43,903 nt of DNA from Candidatus Kuenenia stuttgartensis. Lineage in GTDB: Bacteria > Planctomycetota > Planctomycetia > Planctomycetales > Planctomycetaceae. The stretch spans positions 1 through 43,903 of the forward strand of contig CAMAVB010000036.1 in the NCBI GenBank assembly GCA_945861465.1, written 5' to 3'. The position numbers and the translations under genes are program-made. Positions 1 to 8,286 of the stretch are shown here, piece after piece (the stretch's first letter is position 1; every line of letters starts with the position of its first letter). Under the pieces are notes generated by a model, which was given only the letters and a program-made list of their open reading frames with translations, made no database searches and was not told the DNA's origin.

Positions 1-413
1 TCAACGCCAGAATACTCAGTCGACAGTCCAAATTCAACCCTCCATCGATCACTGAAACCCATGCCTCAAAAAATCCAACATCCCTGTCGACACACTGCAA
101 AAAATCGAATTCGAAAATCTTTTTTCGAATCTGTTATTGACCTTATTCAAGACCGTCGCTGACCCCTTTTTTGTTCGATCAGAATGCGACGGCAGCAGGA
201 ACGGCGAAGCCTTCCTGATCGCCGCATTGCAATCAAGTGCTGTGTGGCTTCGGTGAGTTTTTCTAACGCCTTGGTCGCTTTCATCTTGAACTGTGGATAT
301 TCTCCGGGTATACGATTTCTCTTTTCAGGTAAAGGAGATTTCCTCGCCGGAGCATCTTGTCTTCTGCGGGAGAAACCATCACTCGTTTTCAGCGATCCTT
401 TGGACTTCCTCCT
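1..413. other. Window-edge intergenic region with an AT-rich hairpin
   Basis: I see no convincing gene here. A perfect 9-bp inverted repeat (109-117 with 122-130, 4-nt loop) is built on ATTCGAAAA/TTTTCGAAT. At 159-173 there is a solo CTGACCCCTTTTTTG motif that matches the end of the repeat family flanking the transposase at 2.6-3.3 kb. A purine-rich AAAGGAG (331-337) precedes the first gene but is too far from its ATG to act as a normal ribosome binding site. Confidence 0.5.
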
Positions 414-1544
414 ATGGCGGACGTAATAAATTGGCTGTTGGGTATCGCTGCTGGCGTGCTGACGGCGGAGAAAGTTGATTCACACTACGGATATTATTTT
501 CAGGATTTCACTGCAATCTCCGACGAGGCCGCTGAGATCCTTGGCAGACGCAGAAAAAACCTTGTGCTCGACGGCCTGACCCAACTGTCCGATAAGGCTG
601 CTGAAGGCCTTAGCAGGCATGTGGGCGATCTCCACTTGCATCGCCTGACGAATGTAACGGAAAAAGCTGCCGGAAACCTTGGCAAAAACAAGGGCGACCT
701 CTACCTCACGGGGTTGACTCAGCTGTCGGATAAGGCTGCAGAAGGCTTCAGCAAGCATGAGGGGGCGCTTTACTTGAATGCCCTGAAGAATTTGTCGGAT
801 GCAGCAGCCGTAAGCTTGGGGAAAAATCAGGGCGACCTCTATCTCAATAGCGTGATTGAACTGCCGGAAAAGGTTGCTGAAGGCCTCAGTAAGCACAAGG
901 GTAATCTCTTCCTGTACAGCGTGACGAGTCTCTCCGACGAGGCGGCTGACAGCCTCAGCAAGCACGAGGGGATGCTCTACCTGCACAACGTGAAGTGTTT
1001 GTCAGATGCGGCTGCTAAGAGCTTCAGCAGGCACGAGGGGTCGCTGCACTTGCAAACCTTGATTCATGTATCGGACGCTGCAGTCGCAAGCTTGGGGCAG
1101 CACAAGGGCAACCTCTATTTGAATAGCGTGACTCACATGTCGAATGAGGCTGCACAAAGCTTCAGGACTCACGAAGGAGAGGTCTACTTGCAAGGTCTAG
1201 CTCATCTATCAAATGTTGCAGCTGAAAGCCTTGGCAAGAACAAGGGCAATCTGCAACTCGATGGCTTGACTCAACTATCGGACGAGGCTGCTGACAGCTT
1301 CAGCACACACGTGGGAGATCTCTACTTGCAGGGCCTAACTCATCTGTCCGATGCAGCTGCTGCAAGCCTTGCCAAGCACAAGGGCTCTCTGTTCTTGAAT
1401 GTCCTGTTGAGCTTGTCGGACGTTGCCTTCAAGAGTCTCTGCAACAATAAACATGTATATTGGCCACAGTCAGGCGCACCCTACTGCGCACATCCAAGAA
1501 TGAAAGACAGCAACAATCCGAAAAAACCAGAAAACGTTGCATAA
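414..1544 (+). CDS. LRR-like 23-residue tandem repeat protein
   Basis: The protein consists of a short N-terminal segment (about 35 residues) followed by about 13 complete and one partial 23-residue repeats, roughly 'LSDxAAxSLSKHxGxLYLxGLTx'. The spacing of Leu at the 'LYLxxL' positions and the period of 23 suggest a leucine-rich-repeat-like solenoid, which usually serves protein binding. No signal peptide or catalytic motif is visible; the N-terminus (MADVINWLLGIAAGVL) is mildly hydrophobic. The ATG at 414 is chosen; a TTG at 357 would add 19 residues and neither has an ideal Shine-Dalgarno. At DNA level the unit is 69 bp and the copies have diverged, so this is an old amplification. It is followed by a DUF2971 gene on the same strand, 139 bp downstream. 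Function unknown. Confidence 0.75.
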   Translation: MADVINWLLGIAAGVLTAEKVDSHYGYYFQDFTAISDEAAEILGRRRKNLVLDGLTQLSDKAAEGLSRHVGDLHLHRLTNVTEKAAGNLGKNKGDLYLTGLTQLSDKAAEGFSKHEGALYLNALKNLSDAAAVSLGKNQGDLYLNSVIELPEKVAEGLSKHKGNLFLYSVTSLSDEAADSLSKHEGMLYLHNVKCLSDAAAKSFSRHEGSLHLQTLIHVSDAAVASLGQHKGNLYLNSVTHMSNEAAQSFRTHEGEVYLQGLAHLSNVAAESLGKNKGNLQLDGLTQLSDEAADSFSTHVGDLYLQGLTHLSDAAAASLAKHKGSLFLNVLLSLSDVAFKSLCNNKHVYWPQSGAPYCAHPRMKDSNNPKKPENVA

Positions 1545-1683
1545 CAGAACCTGAGAGTGCAAGGGACACGAATTTTTGCGGTATTCTTGTGTTGGCATTC
1601 GAAATCAAAGAGACCTGCACCTGCATGCGTTCACCATCGCCCACTTTTCAACGACCGTCCGGGAATCTTCATTGTATAGCCAC

Positions 1684-2568
1684 ATGACTCGACCGCAAAC
1701 GCTTTACAAATATTGCGCGTTCAATGTCAACTCACTCCGCCTCCTCAGTAAGGGTGAGATTTACTACGCGGCCCCAAAGAGTTTCAACGACCCGCTTGAC
1801 TGCAATCCTACTCTATTCATTGACACCGAACGCACCTGTCTTGAAGAGCTTTTCCTCAATATGCTTGGGGCTGCTGAAGGACCTCAGAAGGCACAACACT
1901 TACTTGAGGACTGCCGTTATCAGTCGACACAGCACGGCTGCTTTAAGACAGATGCCGACGTCGAGCGGTACTACATGGAATCGCTTGCGTTGGAATTAAA
2001 ACGTCTACTTGCCTGTGGCCTTGGAATGAAGGGCGTATTTTCCTTGGCTAGGGAATGGAATTGCCCACTGATGTGGAGTCACTATGCAGACCAGCACCGA
2101 GGAATCTGCATTGAATATGATGTCGCAGATTCCGCATTTTCCAACATCAATCCTGTCGACTATAATCGACCGAGAAGTATCAAAGTCAGCGACTTGATCT
2201 CTTGGAAACTCAACGGATGCAGCAAGGCAAAGAGCGATGTTTACAATACATGGCTACTCACAAAGGCTCCACAATGGGGCTACGAGCAGGAGTGGCGTGA
2301 CGTCGTAGACGCCAGCGGCACAAAGCCCGCACCAGCGCGAATATCCGGCGTATACTTTGGGCTTCGTTGTGACGCGGCCGTGCAAACCGTCGTTGTAAAG
2401 TCGTTTTCCAATCCTCAAACAAACGTCTCCTTTTATCAAATAGTCCCACACGAGGTCAGCTTTGCCTTGATGCGTTCTAATGTAGACACGGCTTACGTTT
2501 TGGCGTGTGGGTTGCAACAGTCTGCCGTAATGCTTTTTCGCGACGTGATAACCGCCCGTCGCAGTTGA
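1684..2568 (+). CDS. DUF2971 family protein
   Basis: A 294-residue protein when started at the ATG at 1684 (MTRPQTLYKY); the open frame extends 36 codons upstream but that part does not resemble the family. Family hallmarks are visible: the N-terminal 'LYKY...LLSKGEIYYAAPKSFNDPLDC' block (residues about 7-39), the central 'MWSHYADQHRGICIEYD' block (about 130-146) and 'WGYEQEWRDV' near residue 200. DUF2971 is widespread in accessory regions and its biochemical role is not established, so none is proposed. No signal peptide or transmembrane segment is evident. It lies 139 bp behind the repeat protein and directly ahead of the RAYT element, in a segment with transposase-associated repeats on either side. 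Confidence 0.85.
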   Translation: MTRPQTLYKYCAFNVNSLRLLSKGEIYYAAPKSFNDPLDCNPTLFIDTERTCLEELFLNMLGAAEGPQKAQHLLEDCRYQSTQHGCFKTDADVERYYMESLALELKRLLACGLGMKGVFSLAREWNCPLMWSHYADQHRGICIEYDVADSAFSNINPVDYNRPRSIKVSDLISWKLNGCSKAKSDVYNTWLLTKAPQWGYEQEWRDVVDASGTKPAPARISGVYFGLRCDAAVQTVVVKSFSNPQTNVSFYQIVPHEVSFALMRSNVDTAYVLACGLQQSAVMLFRDVITARRS

Positions 2569-2576
2569 TACTGAAG

Positions 2577-3343
2577 GAAAAAAGGGGTCAGGTCTCTTTT
2601 ATTTAACGTCGATCTGTGTTAGACTTGGGTGATGGCACGCACGAAACGCATTTGTCCGGCAGGTGAAGTCTTCCACGTTCTGAATCGAGCGGTGGCTCGG
2701 CTCACGATTTTTGAAAAACCTGAGGACTACGCCGCGTTCATGCGTGTTGTGGAAGAAACGTGGGAAATCGTGCCGCTGCCGATTTATGCCATGGTGGCAA
2801 TGCCCAATCACTGGCACTTTGTAGTCCGACCGGAGTCCAGTGATCAGGTGAGTGAGTTTTTTCGTCGCCTCACGGTGATGCACACCATGCGTTGGCATGC
2901 TCACTACAAGACTGGCGGCACTGGGCATCTGTATCAGGGACGATTCAAATCATTTCCGATTCAAACGGACGGGCACTTGCTGACGGTCATGCGTTACGTG
3001 GAGCGGAATGCCGTGCGTGCAAATTTCGTTGAGATTGCGGAAGACTGGCAATGGTGTTCAGCTTTTGCTCGCCGCCAACCTGCTGACGAGCGCCGCTGGC
3101 TGGCGATTCCTGATGAACCACCGTTGCCACGAAACTGGCGTTCCTGGGTAAACAAAGTGGAGACGGAGGCAGAATTGAACTCGCTTCGCCACAGCGTCAA
3201 ACGCGGCGTGCCGTTTGGCAGCGATCAGTGGACTAGAAGCAGTGCCATTCGCCTTGGTCTCGAAACCACAACACGGCCCAGAGGTCGGCCAAAGAAAGAG
3301 ACCTGACCCCTTTTTGCTTTCCCCTGACCCCTTTTTGCTTTCC
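2577..3343 (+). mobile_element. RAYT element with inverted terminal repeats and a tandem 21-bp 3' end
   Basis: The transposase gene is bracketed by a perfect 20-bp inverted repeat: AAAAGGGGTCAGGTCTCTTT at 2580-2599 and its complement AAAGAGACCTGACCCCTTTT at 3295-3314. The right end is followed by an exact tandem duplication of a 21-bp unit (3302-3322 and 3323-3343, CCTGACCCC...GCTTTCC). This is the expected arrangement for a Y1 transposase that recognises short terminal or REP-like sequences. Solo or related copies occur at 159-173, 5049-5110 and 14326-14340. The right inverted repeat overlaps the last codons of the transposase. Confidence 0.75.
2632..3306 (+). CDS. REP-associated tyrosine transposase (Y1_Tnp family)
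   Basis: A single-domain HUH transposase of about 224 residues, the size usual for RAYT proteins, which cut single-stranded DNA at palindromic repeats through a 5'-phosphotyrosine. The HUH metal-binding motif is seen in 'AMPNHWHFVV' (His60 and His62) and the likely nucleophile is Tyr122 in 'RYVERNAVRA'; 'GHLYQGRFKS' between them is also typical. A GTG at 2629 directly precedes the ATG at 2632 and either could start translation. All key residues are present and the frame is intact, so the protein is plausibly active. The flanking inverted repeats are its probable substrate (inference). Confidence 0.9.
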   Translation: MARTKRICPAGEVFHVLNRAVARLTIFEKPEDYAAFMRVVEETWEIVPLPIYAMVAMPNHWHFVVRPESSDQVSEFFRRLTVMHTMRWHAHYKTGGTGHLYQGRFKSFPIQTDGHLLTVMRYVERNAVRANFVEIAEDWQWCSAFARRQPADERRWLAIPDEPPLPRNWRSWVNKVETEAELNSLRHSVKRGVPFGSDQWTRSSAIRLGLETTTRPRGRPKKET

Positions 3344-3495
3344 GCCGTGTTTTGCAGTTGGGATGTGTTTCCATTCATTATCAGTGAGTCCCGTAATGGA
3401 ATTCCTGAAAACGCAGCCTGGGAACTGACGTGGGCCGGATTCCGGATTGGAAGCCAGGTAAGTAGTCAATCACTTCAATCTCGACTTATTGGACG

Positions 3496-4776
3496 TTAGC
3501 CGAAAACGATCCCATCCGGCGTGATCGCGAACAGGCGGTCGCTGATCTGGTAAGAACTCTTCAGATAATCTTCCCTGACGGCGTTGCAGATCGTGTCGCG
3601 ATCGGCGTCGGCTCGGAACACAACAAGCGAATCACGACCGGGAAGAGCGGCCAGAATGGTCGGACCAAAATGGGGGGACAGTTTTGCATAGAGATCCTTC
3701 CGTAGTATGTAGCTCGAGCCAAGACTGTCATCAGTCCGCAGGATGCCAACCCCGATTTTTCCCTGCGAATTTGGCATCATCATGAATTCCATAGCCCCTT
3801 TTTGATTGAGATTCTCCATCGCGGCAGCGTGCAAATCTTCGCTATTCAGATTCCAGATGTCCAGGTCGGAGCATCGGATCATTCGAAAACCTCGCTTCAA
3901 TTCGATGGCGTAACACAGCACAAGGTCAGCCAGCCAGGGAGTCGCAAAGAGGTTGTCAGTCTTCGTTTGTTCCGTGTGCAGAATGACGTCGGGTTTAATC
4001 ATTGGAATCACTTTTGCTTGCGCGTGTTCCCACAACTGCACATCCAGCGTTTCATCTTCGACCGAATCAAGCGTCTTCACGAGCTCTGTGACAATCCGAT
4101 CCAACTGGTTTGGCGAGCTTTTGTATTGAGCAAAGGGATTCGACAAATTGATCTGGAATCGTTGGGTTTTCAACACCGTTCCGTCGAGTTGCGGGGTTTC
4201 ACCGACTTCGAGCAAGTGCGTAATCTTTGGCAACACGGCGTGGACCAGTGTCAGAAATTTCTGATGGACATCACGGTCGATTCGCAATGAAACCAGCATA
4301 CGTTCGATCACTGGCATCCAAAGATGTTCCTCCGACGCCGGAATTCTGGCCACAATGTTCAGCATAAGATCGAACGCCAGCACTTTCCAAAGCACACATT
4401 CACCAAATTCGGAACTTTCCGCATCGGCACGCATTGCAAAATGCCGGATCGTCGAATCACGGCGAATGTTTGTCGCCTTTTCGCTTTCGAACAATGTTCG
4501 CAGGGCTAATTCTTTCCTCTGTTCGTCATCACTGTTGCTCACTCCAGTTATCGCGACAAAATAGATTGCCACATCATCAGAGAGGGCAAAACAGACTGCA
4601 TCGGGCGGAGCTTCGAGATTGTAAAGCTTCCAATCTCTCGGACGATCGATATTGAAATATTCTTTTGGATGCTCATATCGCAGGAATGGCGGAAACGTCG
4701 CACTTTGCTGTTCCTGCTGACGTCGTTTCAGTTCCGCCTGCAGATGCTTTTCAATTCGACGCTTCTTTGCGGCCAT
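3496..4776 (-). CDS. DUF1444-like protein
   Basis: A 426-residue, apparently cytoplasmic protein with a basic, charged N-terminus (MAAKKRRIEKHLQAELKRRQ). The C-terminal half, from about residue 275 ('NLFATPWLADLVLCYAIEL', then 'LNSEDLHAAAMENLN'), matches the pattern of the DUF1444 family: a hydrophobic strand, a segment naming the residues at the site, then an 'eLhxxAxxNL' helix. The N-terminal half (residues about 30-170) looks like a separate domain with the 'YFNIDRPRDWKLY' motif seen in PsbP/DUF1795-like folds (weak inference). GAGGAAGG sits about 8 nt before the ATG, supporting the start. Molecular function unknown. Its 3' end is separated from the RAYT repeats by only about 150 bp. Confidence 0.7.
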   Translation of the reverse strand: MAAKKRRIEKHLQAELKRRQQEQQSATFPPFLRYEHPKEYFNIDRPRDWKLYNLEAPPDAVCFALSDDVAIYFVAITGVSNSDDEQRKELALRTLFESEKATNIRRDSTIRHFAMRADAESSEFGECVLWKVLAFDLMLNIVARIPASEEHLWMPVIERMLVSLRIDRDVHQKFLTLVHAVLPKITHLLEVGETPQLDGTVLKTQRFQINLSNPFAQYKSSPNQLDRIVTELVKTLDSVEDETLDVQLWEHAQAKVIPMIKPDVILHTEQTKTDNLFATPWLADLVLCYAIELKRGFRMIRCSDLDIWNLNSEDLHAAAMENLNQKGAMEFMMMPNSQGKIGVGILRTDDSLGSSYILRKDLYAKLSPHFGPTILAALPGRDSLVVFRADADRDTICNAVREDYLKSSYQISDRLFAITPDGIVFG

Positions 4777-5033
4777 CGCTCGCCTTCCTCAACTTCTTCA
4801 TATCATCGTTCGCGGCTGGAACTTGCCAACACTCGCGAACTCTCCGAGGTATTTGGTGGTACAGACTGAGTGTTGATTTCAATTCCGTAAGAGCAACTCT
4901 AAGCCGACGTCCGTGAAAATGGAAGCAAGAGTCTGGGCTGGACGACACAGTCTGGCTGGGCGAAAAAATCTGAAAGCGAAAACGAAAGTGCTGACGAAGA
5001 AGGACAAAAGGGAAGATCAGGGGACGTTTTACT

Positions 5034-7400
5034 TTAACGAATAAGTACAATGTCCCCTTTTGCAGTTTCCCCAATGTCCCCTTTTACGGTTTCCCCCTTT
5101 TGCGGTTTCCAACCGTTTGCCGGCAGACGGTCGATCCCTTGTTCGGACAATACATCGAGCAACTGAACGTAGCGACTGCTTCTGACGGCCAGCAGGCGAC
5201 CTGCCGGATGCAGCGCAGCGGCCAAGGGCGTATCAGTTCCGTTCTGAGTGTCGAACGGCAGATCGCTGACCAGACCAGGAGTCCACTCAGCCAACTGCAC
5301 ACTGCCAGCCTGACAACGCCATCCGAGTCGATGACCGCTCGCATCAAAACTGAGGTCTGCAAACTTCTCGGTGCTGCGGACAAGACTCTTTCCTGACCAG
5401 ACATGCCAAAGTTGCTTTTGACCGTCCCACGATTAATTCGACGACGGATGCCAGGCAACGTCGAAGACAAGGGAGTTGTGGCCTTGCAGAGTCGATGCAA
5501 TCCGTTCTTCTTCCACATCCAGAATAAAAATCCGAAAGGATTCGTCGGTGACCGCCCGAAAGCGACCATCGGGACTCCATTCGATCGTGAGACCAGAAGA
5601 ATTCTTGAATTGCCACAGAATTGCTGAACTATCGTGACGAATGATCGTAACGTTGTTCTGGTCCTGGATTGCAAGCCGTGTGCCGGACGGATCAAACCGA
5701 CAGGCGCTTGGCGGCGACTGTGTGGCGAAGCTCCTGATTTCCTTTGTCCGGTTGCCGTCTTTCAGCGACTGAATCGAAACACGATTGTCAATCGCGCAGA
5801 ATGCCAGCAATCCTGCGGCGTCATGAATCGAAAATCCGCGAGTGTACTGCGGTTCCGGATGAAAGGTCGAACCGTTTTCCCGATCGATGATATGGTACAG
5901 GGCGAGTTCCCAGTTTTGCACGATGACGTATCGACCACTCGACGAGAACTCGAGTCTCAGAGGAGGAAATCCAAGGTGCGACACAACCAACGGCGAATCG
6001 CTTCGATCACATCGGGAAATTGTGACTTGTTCGGCTTCTGTGAGATCAGCCAGCCATTGCCCGGTCGAATCCACAGCAGCCACACTGCCGACGCAAGGGA
6101 CCTTCTGAGTGAACGTCCAGTCAGCCCGCGCAAGGCAGGACAGCCATTCGTTCCGCAGTTCAGACTTGACGTTGTCTGACAACTCCGCAACATCGAGTTC
6201 GATCAATGGCACCCGATCAGTCAGCCCAGCGAGTCCCGTCTGACGATACCGCGCCACGTCGCGGAGTTTTGCCGACGCATTGGATTCACGTTCAGCGGAT
6301 TCGGTACGTTGCAATAAACTGACGGTTTCGGCATGCTCTCCGGCCAGTTGCGTAAAGACAAGTCGGCTGATGGACAAGACAATGACCAGACCCAAAATGA
6401 CGGTCGTCATCGCCGTGATGGCTCGATTGCGACGGCACCAGCGAAGCCCCTGTTCCCAGAAGGAAGTCCGCCGGGATCGGATCGGGCGATCCAGCAGAAA
6501 CAAACGCAGGTCATCGGCCATGACCCGGATATCGTTGTATCGCACGCTCGTCTCGGCAGCGGTGGCTTTGCGAATGATCGTTTCCAGATCTCTGGGAACG
6601 CGCGGAACCAGCGTTCGCAAGTCAACGGAGTGACCTGCGCAAATTGCACCCAGAAGTTGCAGCCGGTCTTAATCATCGAACATCGGTCGCAGAGTCACCA
6701 TTTCATATAGCGTCGCACCCAGACTGTAGATATCGCCAGCGGCCGTGTGCTGACCCTTCAATCGCTCGGGAGCCATATAGCGAAGCGTCCCGAAGATTTC
6801 GCCCGTCTGCGTGATCGGCCCCGCAGCGTTGGCATCGGGGCTATCCAGATCAGCGCCGTCGAGGTTCATGTGCGCCAAACCGAAATCTGTGATAAATGCA
6901 CAGCCGGCATGATCGATCAGGATATTGGAGGGCTTAATGTCACGATGAACCGTCCCACGCGAATGCGCGTAGGCCAGAGCATCAGCCAGTTGCAGCCCCA
7001 GTTTCGCGACGGATCGGAATGACTCATGTGTCTGCCAACTGGAGTCTTGGGGATTCGGTGCTGCCGCCTGGCAGTTTCCGCCAGCCCCGGTGCCGGCGAC
7101 CGCACGATCAGGCGAAGGGTCGCAACCCGGATTCACACGCGACGATTCCGGCGGCGACGGTGCCGGCGGCGACGATACCTCGGACGGTTTGTGACTGAGA
7201 TCGCGATCGAGGCCCGCCTTTGACGTCACCCTCACAAGTTCAGCAATTGCCGACTTCGGTGCAACGGCTTGCAATCGTCGGGCGTGTTGCGGATGCTGTC
7301 GACACAGTTCCTCCAGCGACGGCGTACTGCCGGATCGACAGCATGCCATCAGGTCATCCAGGAGCTGGCCAGACAGTTCTTCATCAACACTCGATGTCAT
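5034..7400 (-). pseudogene. Decayed Ser/Thr protein kinase with TM segment and WD40-like C-terminus
   Basis: One reading frame of 789 codons broken by two in-frame TAA codons (6669-6671 and 5433-5435) and no frameshift. Piece 1 carries the kinase C-lobe: HRDIKPSN, the DFG-containing 'ITDFGLA', 'GTLRYMAPERLKG' and 'DIYSLGATLYEM'. The whole N-lobe (glycine loop, VAIK lysine) is absent; a Pro/Ser/Gly-rich stretch (about residues 70-125) is in its place. Piece 2 (from 6620) holds the end of the kinase fold, a transmembrane helix (MTTVILGLVIVLSI) and WD40-like blades. Piece 3 continues the blades ('SWDGQKQLWHVW') and ends in a 24-bp repeat array. The start overlaps the end of the ECF sigma gene (ATGA), a common planctomycete pair. 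It is very probably not an active kinase. Confidence 0.85.
5049..5110. repeat. 24-bp tandem array (2.6 copies), related to the RAYT termini
   Basis: Two full 24-bp units (5049-5072 and 5073-5096, AATGTCCCCTTTTxCxGTTTCCCC, differing at two or three positions) and a partial third (5097-5110). The unit aligns with the 21-bp tandem unit at 3302-3343 (both have TGxCCCCTTTT...GC...TTTCC). Just left, AGGGGAC (about 5018-5025) forms an inverted partner to GTCCCCT at 5052-5058. The array forms the 3' end of the decayed kinase frame, encoding a 'KGETVKGDIGETAKGDI' tail. Confidence 0.75.
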
Positions 7401-8041
7401 GATGACTGAAACTCCGAAGACTGATCAGTGATGCGAGTCATCGCCGCCTTCAGCTTTTCCAGCGCTCGGATGTAACGGTTGGTTGCGGCGGAAGGTTTCA
7501 GGTCGAGCGTGGCCGCGATTTCATTGTTTGTCATCTCTTCAAAATGTCGCAGGATCAGGACTTCCCGGTCGGTCGGATCCATTTCTGCCAATGCTCGCTC
7601 AATCGCCTGTTTTTGTTCTTCCCTTACCGCCACAGCACTGGGGGAATCAGCAGTCCCCAGCAGAGCATTCATCAGGACTGCCGATGTTGCATCTGTGATA
7701 AAACCGCGCTGCAACGGCGTTTCTCGTCGAGCGTCCCGAGCCTTGACGCCAAGGTTTTGTCGATGAGCCAACGTCAGCCGCTGAAACGCCAGCGTTCTCA
7801 GCCAGACTTAAAACGGCACGGCGGGATTTTCGACATACTCGGGAAGACGCTGAAACGCTTCAAGAAAGGCATCCTGCACGACGTCGGAAGCATCCAGACG
7901 TCCGCGAATCTGCTCTTCCATCCGCAGATCCACCATCCGCATGAGCCGCGGGCGGAATTCGTCAGTCAACTCGGCCCAGAATCCCTGATCAGACAGCGCT
8001 TTCGACAGCGCTGAGGTGAGTTCCTGCTCGCTGCCGCTCAT
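7397..8041 (-). pseudogene. ECF-type RNA polymerase sigma factor, interrupted by an in-frame TAA
   Basis: One frame of 215 codons with a single internal TAA at 7808-7810. Before it: sigma region 2 ('RMVDLRMEEQIRGRLDASDVVQDAFLEAFQRL', a planctomycete ECF hallmark). Directly after it in the same frame: 'VWLRTLAFQRLTLAHRQ', which is what the family shows after 'NPAVPF', so one codon has become a stop. Region 4 helix-turn-helix follows ('DREVLILRHFEEMTNNEIAATLDL...ATNRYIRALEKL'). GAGGAA lies about 8 nt before the ATG at 8041. The gene overlaps the kinase start by 4 bp, so the two were cotranscribed. Two separate short proteins could be made only if the TTG at 7771 started translation. Probably inactive unless the stop is read through. 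Confidence 0.85.
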
Positions 8042-8286
8042 GTGAATTCCTCACGCCTGCCAAACCGTGCCACTCTCGTCAGCGGCTCTCCGACAAACAC
8101 AGCTTACTGATATTTCTTCAGAATTCCAGGATTGTCGGTGAAATGCGACCTCGTCCGCGCAGAACTCTAATTGGAGGACCTCGATTGTTGTTGTCCGCTG
8201 GGCGAACAGAACGCCACGCGACTTCGTCCTCTGACACTTCTTCACGGACCAAACCGCAGGCCATTCAGCACCAAAGAGGCGAAAAC

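Noticed and set aside
480-986. Long minus-strand open frame opposite the 23-residue-repeat gene
   Set aside because: It is the complement of a repetitive coding sequence; no ribosome site and no family resemblance.
3302-3343. CRISPR-like repeats at the RAYT end
   Set aside because: Only two adjacent 21-bp copies, no spacers and no cas genes; they belong to the transposase terminus.
4751-5074. Minus-strand frame of 107 codons between the DUF1444-like gene and the kinase
   Set aside because: It starts inside the 24-bp array, overlaps the next gene out of frame, and has no recognisable product.
5433-8041. Genetic code with TAA reassigned to an amino acid
   Set aside because: Several intact genes in the window end in TAA (1542-1544, 9370-9372, 40831-40833), so only local decay or readthrough is possible.
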